Positions 1-9,636 of a stretch of 64,000 bases of DNA are shown here, in pieces (within the stretch, counting starts at the first letter, position 1; each line of letters starts with the position of its first letter). Position numbers and translations under genes: made by a program. Below the pieces are notes generated by a model that saw nothing but the letters and a program-made list of their open reading frames with translations, had not been told where the DNA came from and made no database searches. This DNA is from Cercis canadensis (Eukaryota; Streptophyta; Magnoliopsida; Fabales; Fabaceae): the NCBI GenBank assembly GCA_003255065.1, contig QAOA01000952.1, positions 1 to 64,000 of the forward strand. Reading direction: 5' to 3'.

Positions 1-199
1 CCATTCAATAAGCTGCATGGACAGCAGAACAGGTCTACTCGCACTCGGTCATGTCGCATGTGTGCATAAATGTGATACTTGTGATAATAATAAGTATGAG
101 AAAGTTTAACAACTTGTTGCAAAATTGTATAGATGTTCCCTCTTATTATTTGTGGTTAGTTACGTTTCACTTATGGTACTAATAATGAACATGAACTCG
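1..199. other. Left flank, no gene seen
   Basis: AT-rich sequence before the point where similarity to the right-hand pararetrovirus copy begins. I see no coding region, RNA gene or clear repeat. The start of the viral copy is placed near position 200 because the GGTGCGTGCGTC stretch just after it reappears, reverse complemented, near 14,735. Confidence 0.5.
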
Positions 200-282
200 C
201 ATAGGTGCGTGCGTCCTCCTCGCGTCGGTGTGTTAAGTTTCATTAAACACTTTCTTCAAAAAGATAAACATGAACACTCTAC

Positions 283-477
283 ATGGCTAGGTGGCAGCAA
301 TACCGAGTCAGTAGATATCATGGTTATGGTTTGATGGAAGATCAAGCTTTAATTAGGTATTATAGAAGTCTCCTTCTCAACAAAGAATTTCTTCAAACAG
401 TAGATCCTTACTACATTTGGGTTTGTAGGTATCAAGTCACTTTAAGATCAAAAAGAATTGCATATCTAGCTGTCTGA
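283..477 (+). CDS. Small leader ORF 1 of the left pararetrovirus copy
   Basis: A 64-codon ORF just upstream of the 56-codon ORF. It ends in the same way (tyrosine-rich, closing with a Tyr-Leu-Ala-Val tail) and has a similar middle, so it looks like a diverged tandem copy. It is absent from the right copy, where the sequence jumps from the TTTCTTCAAAAA stretch directly to the one corresponding to 462-478. I do not recognise a function. It may be a leader ORF that influences translation of the polyprotein, or simply a chance reading frame kept by duplication. Confidence 0.4.
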   Translation: MARWQQYRVSRYHGYGLMEDQALIRYYRSLLLNKEFLQTVDPYYIWVCRYQVTLRSKRIAYLAV

Positions 478-482
478 GTCAG

Positions 483-653
483 ATGGTAGGGTATTATGGT
501 CCTTCAATAGAAAAGCTAAAACTCTCTTATTGGCTTTATAGTAATCGAGTTAATTACCTCAAAAAGGAACGTCCTTTGGAAACTGAAGAGATTCAAACTT
601 ATCAACAATTTTCTCAATATTATTTCAAGAGACTTGTTTATCTTGCTGTCTAG
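483..653 (+). CDS. Conserved 56-codon small ORF, left copy
   Basis: An ATG-started ORF of 56 residues and a stop. The right copy has an ORF of exactly the same length at the same place (14668-14498, minus strand). Shared residues include a YYGP motif after the start, an NRV.YLKKE segment, an acidic E.EEI patch and a QYYF near the end. The same length in two copies that otherwise differ by many substitutions suggests it was a real viral gene. It lies between the leader and the movement protein. I do not recognise the family; small proteins here in other caulimovirids include aphid-transmission and virion-associated factors, but nothing in the sequence ties it to those. Confidence 0.6.
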   Translation: MVGYYGPSIEKLKLSYWLYSNRVNYLKKERPLETEEIQTYQQFSQYYFKRLVYLAV

Positions 654-899
654 TTATTGTTCAAGATATTTGTTTTAGAAGTTCATTAAGCAAGGCATAG
701 ATCTCTAAAGTCCAAGACTTTGTAAGATTTTAAGACTCTAATTTTCTAAATCATTATATTTTCTTGACTTAGCGTTGGTAAGCCGGTAACCGTGTTCCCG
801 GTCGTAAGTCCTAGGGGTGGCAGTAAAACCGTTGGTAAGCGGGGTGTTCCCGGTAAGTTCAAGGAAAACACTTGGTTGTTAGAGTTAAGATTGATTATA

Positions 900-1648
900 A
901 TGTCAAGGGTGATTAAGAGATTGTTGTCTGGTAGACATGAGCCTTCTAGTTCAAGTATTCAAGAACATGACTATTCATCAGATAATCAAGAGGATGGAAG
1001 TAATAGCAGAGAAGTTGTTATTTCTCAGATAGAGCAAAACCTTCAAAACTGGACTATTCCTAAAGTTTCTTCATTAGAAGTTTATCAAAAGGGTAGCTTT
1101 GATATACGTCAAAATTATGTCTAGTTTATCAAAAAGGTAGCTTTGATATACGTCAAAATTATGTCATTAAAACAGTAGAAAAAACAATAACAGTCAAAAA
1201 ATCAAAAGATACGATTCATCTTCTTTCAGAAGAGATGATTAAGAAACATCGTCAACAAGGTTTCAAATATCTCCATCTAGGATTGGTTCAAGTAGCTGTC
1301 AAACCTCTTCACAGAGTAGGGATAGATACTCCAATACTAGTGTATCTCAGAGATAAAAGAATCATAGATTTCAAAGAATCCGTTTTAGGAGTCATTCAAT
1401 CAAATCTTCATAATGGTCCAACATATGTAGATTGTTTTCCAAACTACACTATGGGTTTAGGACATCCTGACACTTCAAAGTTTTTAGAACTCAAAATCAA
1501 ATCAAAGGAAGAAAAGTTTCTTCCAGGAATAGAACACATGGCTGTTATATTCCGAATCTGTTACAAAGTCATGAAAACCAAAATCAACATAGGTTGTATC
1601 AAACAATCTCCAAGAGATGAATCTTTGTTGTTAGAAGTCAATACTTAA
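900..1648 (+). pseudogene. Caulimovirid movement protein (frameshifted)
   Basis: N-terminal part of the polyprotein, starting at the ATG at 900 (low-complexity Ser/acidic head) and continuing into a viral movement-protein domain from about 1163 to 1645. Recognisable features are the LHLGLVQVAVKPL core, a conserved Gly-x-Asp-Thr-Pro-Ile stretch, and the NLHNGPTYVDCFPNY segment typical of caulimovirid 30K-type movement proteins, which move virus through plasmodesmata. A 44-bp tandem duplication (1081-1124 and 1125-1168) shifts frame after codon 74. The frame then runs to a TAA at 1646-1648. Beyond it the same frame continues straight into the capsid region, so this TAA looks like a premature stop inside a polyprotein. 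The right copy has no counterpart of this domain. Confidence 0.8.
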
Positions 1649-4434
1649 AATTCTCAGTCGATAACCCCAAAAAGGTTAAGACATGATGAAATTTCATATG
1701 TGGATGAATGGGAAATAGAGGATGCAGTCCCTCCTAGATCCCCAGAATATCCAGAATTAAATCAAATTTTAACAGCTCCCTCAGGGAACGTCACTCTCAA
1801 ATTTGGAAGGTCATACTCTTCTAGGTATGAACCCTCAACTCATTATAGTTCTGCTAGAAGATCAATAGATTTCTCTTCAATAAGTTCATCAGGAATCAAT
1901 TTTAGACCTGTCATCCCAAAGCGAGTCTATCAGGAAACTCAAGATCAAGAGTCTCCTCATATGTCTCCTACAGCGTCTGATTTTCAAAGTCAACTTAATG
2001 TCATATCAAAAGAATTCAAGATAGATAAAGAATATCTTAAGGAAGAATTCATGAGTGATTACAATAGAGAGAAAAGACACTGGTATTTCAATACATTCAG
2101 TAAAGAGATTCTAAAATATTACAAAATGTTCTATTATGATAAGTTAGAACGTGCTAAGATCAACATTCCTTTCTTCGAATGGTTCGAAGTCTATGCTAGG
2201 AAAAATTACATCCCTTATCCTTTTAGAACACCTAAGGAAATCAATATGAATACCAGGACAGCTCAAAATTGGAAAACCTCATCCAATACAACTGTCACTT
2301 CAGTTCATCCTCCTTTAGAAGAAATCATTGTCAAAAATGTTCATCAAGAAGAAGTAATTGCTTCACCTTTCAAAATGAGTCATGGTCCTGATAAGGACAA
2401 TCTTTCATTAAAAGATGTCAAGAATATTCAATATCAGAATAATTACACAAATCAAATGTTCAAAACTGTTTCAGAACAAATGACTAGAGTAGAGAATACA
2501 CTCTCAAATGCTCAAAACTGTTTCAGAACAAATGACTAGAGTAGAGAATACATTCTCTTCTCTTCCTTCATCAAATAATTCATTAGATCTTCCTCCATTA
2601 AGTCGTTCATTAGGTCCTTCTTCATCAAAGTCTCCTTCAATATCTTTCAATAAATCAGAAATTCAGCAACCTATTTATAGGATGCCAAACTTTTCAAAAA
2701 TGAAAGACATTAGGTTTGGTAATGAAGATGCTTTAAACCTAATAGTTGATAAACTCAATAAGTTAGAAAAGAAACAGTCAATCAATATGATCAATCAAGA
2801 AGAAGAAGAATTAGCTGTCAATAAAGTCTTAAAGCAGAATCTGAGATTAGGTCGAAGAACTTATCAAACTAGGAATTACTATCCTAGACCTACTCTTCCA
2901 GATATTCAATTTGAGGAAAGAAATCAATATGTCCATAGTAGTTATGACGGAACTAGTATCTATGAGTGGAATATTGATGGTATGAGCGAACATGAGATAT
3001 TGAATCATACTAATGAAATCCTCATGGCAGTTAATGCTTTTAGAATTAAAATTCCTTCAGCAGATTTAAGGAATATCCTTAAAATTGTTGTTAATTAGAA
3101 TCAAAATTCCTTCAGCAGATTTAAGGAATATCCTTAAAATTATTGTTAGTGGTTTTACTGGTTAACTCAAAGGTTGGTGGGATAATTATCTCACTGAAGA
3201 TCAAAGATTAGAAATAGAAACTTCAATAGATCCTGAAACTGATAGTTCAACATGCATAGAACTTTTGATCTATGCCATCATTAAACATTTCATAGGTGAA
3301 CCTCAAAGCTTTCAGGATAAGTCATTAGAAATCTTAACCAACTTAAGATGTAGAGAACTCTCAGACTTAAGATGGTATAAAAATGTCTTTTTCTCAAAAG
3401 TATTCTTAAGAAGTGATTGCAATCTAGCTTATTGGAAAGAGAAGTTTATCTGTGGTCTTCCTAAGCTATTTGCAGAAAAGGTCAAAGAAAGGTTGAGAAA
3501 CTATGGGACTCAACAAGGATTATCATTGTCTATGAATCTTCCTCATATGGTCAGTTAGTTAGTGCTGTCAATCAAGAAATCATGGTTGAGTGTAATGATA
3601 TTAAGTTCAAAAACAAAATTCAAAAAGATAGTCATAAAAGGAAGAATGAACTAGGAAATATTTGTAATCAAATGGGATTTGATACAAATTTAGTTCCTCC
3701 TTCATCAAGAGATAAGAAAAAGCAGAAGTCTTTTAGGAAAGACTTTAGTCATAGAAAGTTTAATAAAAGAAGAACAAATCATGATAGAAATGAATCAAAA
3801 CCTTTCAAAGAATCATCAAAAAAGAATTCAAAGTCTAGAAAGTCATTCAAAAATCCTGTTTGTTATAGATGTGGTCAAGTAGGACATTACAAGAATAATT
3901 GTCCAATGAAAACTAAGATCAATTCATTAAACATTAGTGATTCATTAAAGAAAGAATTAAGTAAATTGTTCATTAACAATATTTCAGACTCAGAGAATGA
4001 ATCTGAAAAAAGAATCATCAGAAAGGAATTCTGAAAATCAAATAGAAAACATTTTTCAAATTCAAGAAGAATCATCTGCTTCAGAATCTTCTGAAACTGA
4101 AAAAGATGAACCTTGTATTCAAAATTGCAAGGATCCAGATTGCAATGGAACTTGCAAAGCAAAGTCAATAAATGTTATTTCATCAGAAGCTAGTTTCCTC
4201 ATAGATGTCATAGAAAAGATAGAAGATGATGAAATCAAAAGGCAATATCTTTTGAAATTAAAAGACATCATAGATAAAGAGAAGTCTAGCTTTCCCGATA
4301 TCAAACCAATCAGCCTTAGTGCTATTCTGTCAAAAATGAATTCAAAACAATAGGTTGTTACTGTCAAAGATCTTCAAAATGAAATCAAAGAAGTCAAAAA
4401 AGAAGTTAAGCAACTAAAGCAAGACCAGAGCTGA
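1649..4434 (+). pseudogene. Capsid/Gag region with CCHC zinc knuckle (broken)
   Basis: Colinear with the capsid part of the right copy. The early part has a Lys/Trp/Tyr-rich segment, the middle is the conserved capsid core (about 2870-3540), and a basic Ser/Lys stretch precedes a zinc knuckle CYRCGQVGHYKNNC (CX2CX4HX4C) at 3861-3902, expected to bind viral RNA. Breaks against the right copy: a 52-bp tandem duplication (2461/2513), a 55-bp tandem duplication (3041/3096), a 7-base deletion near 3528, one extra A near 4005, TAG at 4351-4353 where the right copy has CAG, and TGA at 4432-4434 where the right copy has CGA. It cannot make one protein now. Confidence 0.8.
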
Positions 4435-5172
4435 ATAGAATTAGATTTGCTTAATTTGTCATTAAAGAATCATCTCAATAGTCAAGAGTCTAGTCAAAAG
4501 GATGAAGATGAAGATATTAATCAATCTTCAGATTCTCATGAAACTTATCTCAATATCATCAATAGGATTCAAATTCAAAAATGGTACTGTAAAATATCAT
4601 TAATCATTAATGAAGAATATCATAAGAGTTTCATTGCCCTGATAAACTCAGGTGCAGACATGAATTGCATTCAAGAAGGTTTAATTCCTACTAAGTACTA
4701 TGAAAAGACTCTAGAGTCTTTAACTAGTGCTAATGGTTCAAAGCTTCATATAGATTTCAAACTAACCAAGGCTCAAATTTACAATAAAGGTATTTGTTTT
4801 AAAAATACTTTTATTTTGGTCAAAAACATTTCAACACCTGTTATCTTAGGAACTCCTTTCCTAACTCAAACTTATCCTTTTCATGTAACATCTCAGGGAG
4901 TACATACTCTTCAAAGAGGTAAAGAAATTATATTTGAATTTCTCACCCCTATAAAAGACAAAGATGTTAATGAAATTCAAAATAGTTCAATATCTGTTAT
5001 CAACATGATATTCAAAAATCAAGAAGTTCATTACCCACCTCTCAATAAAGTTTTTCAAAAGATTAGATTTCAAATACCTAACAATTTATTAAGTTGTCTC
5101 TATAATATATTCAAATTTGTTCCTTCACCTTATAGGATATTACTGTTTATACTAATCAGATTAGTTTTGCAG
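4435..5172 (+). pseudogene. Aspartic protease with reverse-transcriptase stub
   Basis: Retropepsin-like domain near 4600-4960, with the active-site segment, an ILGTPFL motif and the flap-like stretch seen in caulimovirid proteases, which cleave the polyprotein. The catalytic D-S-G of the right copy reads N-S-G here: the Asn codon is 4645-4647, a single G-to-A change that should abolish activity. After the protease the sequence passes in frame from the NQEVHY segment to PLNKV and IPN, about 17 residues matching a point inside the right copy's reverse transcriptase. About 110 residues between these two points are missing, and the sequence then diverges completely. The frame stays open into the next ORF. 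Confidence 0.75.
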
Positions 5173-6777
5173 ATGGATCCCCATGGATTGATGTATTTTG
5201 TTGACAAAGCTTTACCTGTCTGGCCTAAAGAGTCTAATCTTCATTACAAAGGTAATTTAGAGGGATTAGATAATAGTGAAACAGTAATATTAGATGCTAT
5301 TTGGAATATTAGTGACTTTAATAATAAGTCATTAGTCTTGCAAGTAGTAGCAGACTATTTTCGTTTTTCTCATCATAAATTTCATCACAAAACTTGTCGT
5401 ACTTGTGGAACAAATGAATATTTTCTCAATGATATTACTGCTAATAATCTTGAGCTGATCAAAGAGAATGAACTTCTCAAAAGACAAGTTGAAGCCCTGT
5501 CAGCCCAACTGGCTCATAGTGGAATATCATCATCATCCCTACTGGATGAAAGCAGATTCAAAGAACTTGATGCTTTAGAGGATATAACTTTAGCCCCACT
5601 GGCTAAAGCAAAAGGTGAGACGAGTAAGAGTGCTATCTTAGCCCCACTGGCTAAAGAAAAGAGTAAAAGTGAGATAAGAGAGAGCGTCAGAACTTTAGCC
5701 CCACTGGCTAAAGGAAAAGAAAAGATTCTAACTTTAACCCCACTGGTTAAAGCAAAAGTAGAACGAGAAACAAAGAAATCAAGAGCCTTCTTCTTCTCCC
5801 ACAGTTTTCTTAATCAGTTACCAGATGCTGATTGTAGAGAATTTGTTCATCAAACTCTTCAAGAGACTGAGCTCAACAGGCAAGAATTTATTCAAAAAGC
5901 TTTAATTGAATTCGCCTGTAACTACAGACTCATTCCAGGAATGACCTGGACATGGGAATGTTATCATGATCTCAAAAACCTTGAATGTCTCAAAACAGAC
6001 CCTTTGTGTACAGAAATTCCCCTTTCTATGCCCGATTGTAAATGTCACCTTACCTATAGCATATGTAGAGCCTCATTAGATCTCTCCCAATATCTTCCTG
6101 TCACAATCTATTTCAACAAAGAACCAATAATTTTAACTCCTCAAAAGCTTTTAGATTATGGATATCTTGCCAATATTCTCATTACCTACCCTGATCAATC
6201 AAAAGGATTTGGACGAAAACTGTCTCATTGTATTATACATGCCTTTGATAAGTTTCCTCCAAAAAGATATGTCGAATTACTCATTCAAAGCAAAGCCCCA
6301 GAATGGATCAGAGGAATTTGTTATCCTGCTCAACACAAAATCCTTCTCAAAAAACATTTAGTCAAACCTTACCTTCTCTCCTCTGAGTATCCCTGGCCCT
6401 GTCATAATCTTTCCTTAAGAAAGCAAATTAGACATTGGAGAGCCAGTACTATTGCAAAAGAGCTTTCCATTAAATATCAAACCCTTGTTGCAGAAGATTT
6501 TAATCAAAAAATATATTCAGATTTAGCCATTCCCGAAGTTCCTTTCAAAATCCGGACTGATTTTCAACAGTTAGCCGATCATTATTCTCAAAAGAATCAT
6601 GCCGAAGATTTAGAGGCATTTCATCTTTTCTATCAAGATGCAGAGGCAGATGACAGATTTGATTACTGGAATACTGCTTTTGATGCAGAATACCAAGATA
6701 TCATTACAATGGAATGGAATCGTGACACAGTCACTCAAAGACTGCCGTCCATGTGCAGTGATTCCACACAGCTGTAG
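5173..6777 (+). CDS. Unrecognised 534-residue pararetroviral ORF replacing reverse transcriptase
   Basis: An open frame of 534 residues, continuous with the protease frame upstream; the ATG at 5173 is the first likely independent start. In order: an N-terminal part, a Cys/His cluster (HHKTCRTCG, about 5390-5406), a heptad-like Leu/Glu segment that may form a coiled coil (about 5450-5510), four spaced copies of a T/I-L-A/T-P-L-A/V-K repeat followed by charged residues (5590-5755), then a long Cys/Trp/Tyr-containing C-terminal region. It ends where the right copy's second ORF ends, next to the shared promoter. I do not recognise the family. It stays open while everything upstream is broken. It could be a viral second-ORF protein or a captured sequence. 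Confidence 0.6.
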   Translation: MDPHGLMYFVDKALPVWPKESNLHYKGNLEGLDNSETVILDAIWNISDFNNKSLVLQVVADYFRFSHHKFHHKTCRTCGTNEYFLNDITANNLELIKENELLKRQVEALSAQLAHSGISSSSLLDESRFKELDALEDITLAPLAKAKGETSKSAILAPLAKEKSKSEIRESVRTLAPLAKGKEKILTLTPLVKAKVERETKKSRAFFFSHSFLNQLPDADCREFVHQTLQETELNRQEFIQKALIEFACNYRLIPGMTWTWECYHDLKNLECLKTDPLCTEIPLSMPDCKCHLTYSICRASLDLSQYLPVTIYFNKEPIILTPQKLLDYGYLANILITYPDQSKGFGRKLSHCIIHAFDKFPPKRYVELLIQSKAPEWIRGICYPAQHKILLKKHLVKPYLLSSEYPWPCHNLSLRKQIRHWRASTIAKELSIKYQTLVAEDFNQKIYSDLAIPEVPFKIRTDFQQLADHYSQKNHAEDLEAFHLFYQDAEADDRFDYWNTAFDAEYQDIITMEWNRDTVTQRLPSMCSDSTQL

Positions 6778-7032
6778 CCATGTGCAGTGTTACTAAAAGG
6801 CTGCAGAATTCACATGCAAACTTATCATCATATTCAACAAGTCAACAAAGTTTTATGAAGACTCCTCATCATGCCAAGTGTCCAGACATGTGTCATTAAG
6901 AGAAGAAAAGAATGCTTCCCCACTCAACAAGTGTCATTACAAGAAGATATCATAAAAAGCTTCATCACACCTCATACAACAAGACAAGAATGGACTTCAA
7001 ACCATTTGGAATCTATCCTTCCCTCAAGAGTC

Positions 7033-7040
7033 TATAAATA
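7033..7040 (+). promoter_or_regulatory. TATA box of left pararetrovirus promoter
   Basis: TATAAATA lies about 255 bp after the last ORF, in sequence shared with the right copy, where an identical box sits on the other strand. Position and sequence fit the single pregenomic promoter of a caulimovirid. Transcription would start about 30 bp downstream and run through the leader into the inverted right copy. Confidence 0.65.
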
Positions 7041-7042
7041 GA

Positions 7043-8104
7043 CACCTTCATCACAAGAGAAGGCAATGTAAATATTTGGTAGAAAATAACCCTTAGCTTA
7101 GCCAAGTCTAGCTAACCTTTCAACCTTCTCCTTTCATTAAAGTTTCATTAAGTCATTAGCTTACTTCAAAGCCCTTCATCAAAGCCCTTGTGCTCTCCTC
7201 AAAGTTTGTAACTTTTTCAAAGTGTATTTCAAGAAGTTTCAAAGTTGTAAGTGTTATTTTGTTCAATATTAAGTTTTATTTCATTACTTTTCATTAAGCA
7301 TTCATTATCCTTCTCCTATACTTTCCAGTGCGGACTACCGCCGGATTAGCTCCCTTTCGTAAGCATTTCCCCTTCCTACTGCTTTCCAGTGTGGACTACC
7401 GCCGGATTAGCATCCCTTTTAATTTTTGAAGTTACTGTTCATTACTGTTCACGTTTACTATTCACGTCACTGTTCATAAGTTACTATTCACTCCGAATCT
7501 CCTACTCCTTCTTCACTTTTTAATTCATTTTTGCACACACTTTCTTTACATGTTTTACATGTTTTGACTTACTCATTACTCATTAAGACTTTCATAATCA
7601 TTAAGTCAAAATCTAAGAGCGATCCTGCTGCATGATGAACATGAACATGACGTGAATAGTAAACGTGAACAGTAATGATGAACATGAACAGTAACTTCAA
7701 AAATTAAAAGGGATGCTAATCCGGCGGTAGTCCGCACTGGAAAGCAGTAGGAAGGGGAAATGCTTATGAAAGGGAGCTAATCCGGCGGTAGTCCGCACTG
7801 GAAAGCATAGGAGAAGGATAATGAATGCTTAATGAAAAGTAATGAAATAAAACTTAATATTAAACAAAATAACACTTACAACTTTGAAACTTCTTGAAAT
7901 ACACTTTGAAAAAGTTACAAACTTTGAGGAGAGCACAAGGGCTTTGTTGAAGGCTAATGACTTAATGAAACTTTGATGAAAGGAGAAGGTTGAAAGGTTA
8001 GCTAGACTTGGCTAAGCTAAAGGATTATTTCTACAAAGTATTTACACTCCTTGGGAGAATATCTTACATTCTATTTACATTGCCTTCTCTTGTGATGAAG
8101 GTGG
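7043..8104. repeat. Leader palindrome between the two viral copies
   Basis: The left leader (about 7065-7479) reappears reverse complemented at about 7649-8070, with roughly 170 bp of non-palindromic spacer (7480-7648). Identity is high, with a few short indels. RNA read from either promoter across this point would fold into a stem of about 400 bp. The inverted similarity also continues outward on both sides through the promoter to the ends of the last ORFs (about 6715 and 8430). Confidence 0.85.
7321..7411 (+). repeat. 60-bp spaced direct repeats in the leader
   Basis: A 30-bp block containing GGACTACCGCCGGATTAGC occurs at about 7322-7351 and 7382-7411, one base different. The mirror copies are at about 7720-7749 and 7776-7805 on the other strand. 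It may be a leader structural or packaging element; no function is demonstrated. Confidence 0.7.
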
Positions 8105-8105
8105 C

Positions 8106-8113
8106 TATTTATA
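8106..8113 (-). promoter_or_regulatory. TATA box of right pararetrovirus promoter
   Basis: TATAAATA on the minus strand, mirror image of the box at 7033. It would drive transcription leftward, toward the left copy's promoter, so the two viral promoters are convergent. Confidence 0.65.
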
Positions 8114-8420
8114 GACTCTTGAGGGAAGGATGGATTCCAAATGCTTTGAAGTCCATACTTGTCTTGTTGTGTGATGTGTGATGAAGCTTTTCATGATGGC
8201 TTTTGGTAATGACACTTGTTGAGTGGGGAAGCATTCTTTTCTTCTCTTGTTGACACATGTCTGGACACTTGGCATGATGAGGAGTCTCCATAAAACTTTG
8301 TTGACTTGTTGAATATGATGATAAGTTTGCATGTGAACTCTGCAGCCTTTTAGTAACACTGCACATGGCTACAGCTGTGTGGAATCACTGCACATGGACG
8401 GCAGTCTTTGGGTGACTGTG

Positions 8421-9566
8421 TCACGATTCCCTAGTGATGTCAATTCCGTAGCAGTCATCTTCATTTTGAGGAGTGTAACTTGAATTGATTTCTTCTGAGT
8501 CTGATGAAGCTACTTGAGATTCTACTTCTTTGAGTTTTGCTTTGAGCATAGCAACCTCATTGAGGAGTGCTGTTTTACCTTTTGAAGATGTTGTCTCTTG
8601 TTGAACTTGCTTTCCTGAGCTGCGTCGAGTCCTGGGATTGATCTGCATGAAATACTTTTGAACTCTGGATACATCAGCTAATGAATGGTCAAATTGTCTC
8701 CACCATTTTACTTTGAATAATCTGATTAGCCTTTGAGGGAAGTAAGGAGGAAGAAGGGGATCTTGTTGTAACTCATAAGACCAACAAAGGATCCAAGCAA
8801 CATTGAATTTGATACAGAAAGATAAGAGTTTATTGAGTTCAGGGATTTTTGGGGTATTATCTTTGAATAAAAGAAAGGCTTCATAAACTTGAGGAACGAA
8901 GATTTGAGTGATTGGTCCACAGTAAAAGAACCATTCTTTGAACCATAAAGGAAGTGATGAAGGATTAAGATTTTGACAGAAGTACAAAAACCACGAATGA
9001 TTATAAGGGGCTAGATACAAGAAGTTGAACCAGGCTTTTTGATAATCGAAATAATCAAAAGGAGGATGAGAGAATTTTGTTGAGAATTTCCTTTTAGTAA
9101 GAGGTTGTTGATTCCAATCAGAAATAGAAAGGACTTTTCTGATTTTGGCTTTTGAATAGGTGATTTCATTATCATGATTCAAATTATGAGTAAAATATAC
9201 AGAACCAGTATCTGCTAAGATATCTTCATAAAATTCTCTGGTTTTGAAAAAGTCTTTCGGGAAGTAATGAAATTTTTTTGGAAAAGTCTGTTCAACAATG
9301 TCACTGATATTTTTATACCTATGAGGTTCAGGGTAACATATGTGAAGGAAGACAGCTTTTTGAACATAAGATGACTAATGAGACGTTGTTGAGGGTGTCA
9401 GAGCACTATGATAAGACCTTGATCTTGGTTGAAGGATAGGTTCTAAACTTTGAAATCTGTATTGAGAAGATGATGACCTAAAAGGAGCTGCCTCTGGGTT
9501 TAATGAATTTGATGATGATGATGGTAGAGGTTTTGATGAATTAGTAGCCATATTCTTCTTACTCAT
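8421..9566 (-). pseudogene. Second ORF of the right pararetrovirus copy (one internal stop)
   Basis: A frame of 381 codons begins at an ATG (9566) about 70 bp inside the 3' end of the polyprotein frame, so the two overlap. It starts with a Ser/Pro/Asn-rich leader, followed by an aromatic-rich region (many Trp/Phe/Tyr; about 8700-9110) and a C-terminal Lys/Glu heptad segment that could be a coiled coil. A TAG at 9377-9375 (codon 64) interrupts it; the same frame is open on both sides. Similar second ORFs occur in endogenous florendoviruses, with unknown function. It shares no evident similarity with the long ORF of the left copy except the few residues at the very end. Confidence 0.6.
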
Positions 9567-9636
9567 TTTTCCCCTGTAGGAATTCACGAGTAAGGAAATC
9601 AGGAAGGGAATTTTTCTCTCCTTTGATGAATTCAAT

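Larger units (their letters stand above)
200..7480 (+). mobile_element. Endogenous pararetrovirus, left copy (movement-protein component)
   Basis: A roughly one-genome-length integrated caulimovirid on the + strand. Order: two small ORFs, movement protein, capsid region with CCHC knuckle, aspartic protease, a short reverse-transcriptase stub, a long unrecognised ORF, a TATA promoter and a leader. It lacks almost all of reverse transcriptase and RNase H, which the right copy has. The layout fits Caulimoviridae, and the split of functions resembles endogenous florendoviruses, some of which are thought to have had two-part genomes. It is decayed by one premature TAA, three short tandem duplications that shift frame, a 7-base deletion, a 1-base insertion and two further nonsense changes. 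The right half (4435-6777) is still open. Assignment to Caulimoviridae is firm; assignment to genus is inference. Confidence 0.85.

Noticed and set aside
8105-8366. Two overlapping minus-strand frames of 84-85 codons at the viral promoter
   Set aside because: They cover the TATA box and the shared 3' region; the left copy does not keep either frame open.
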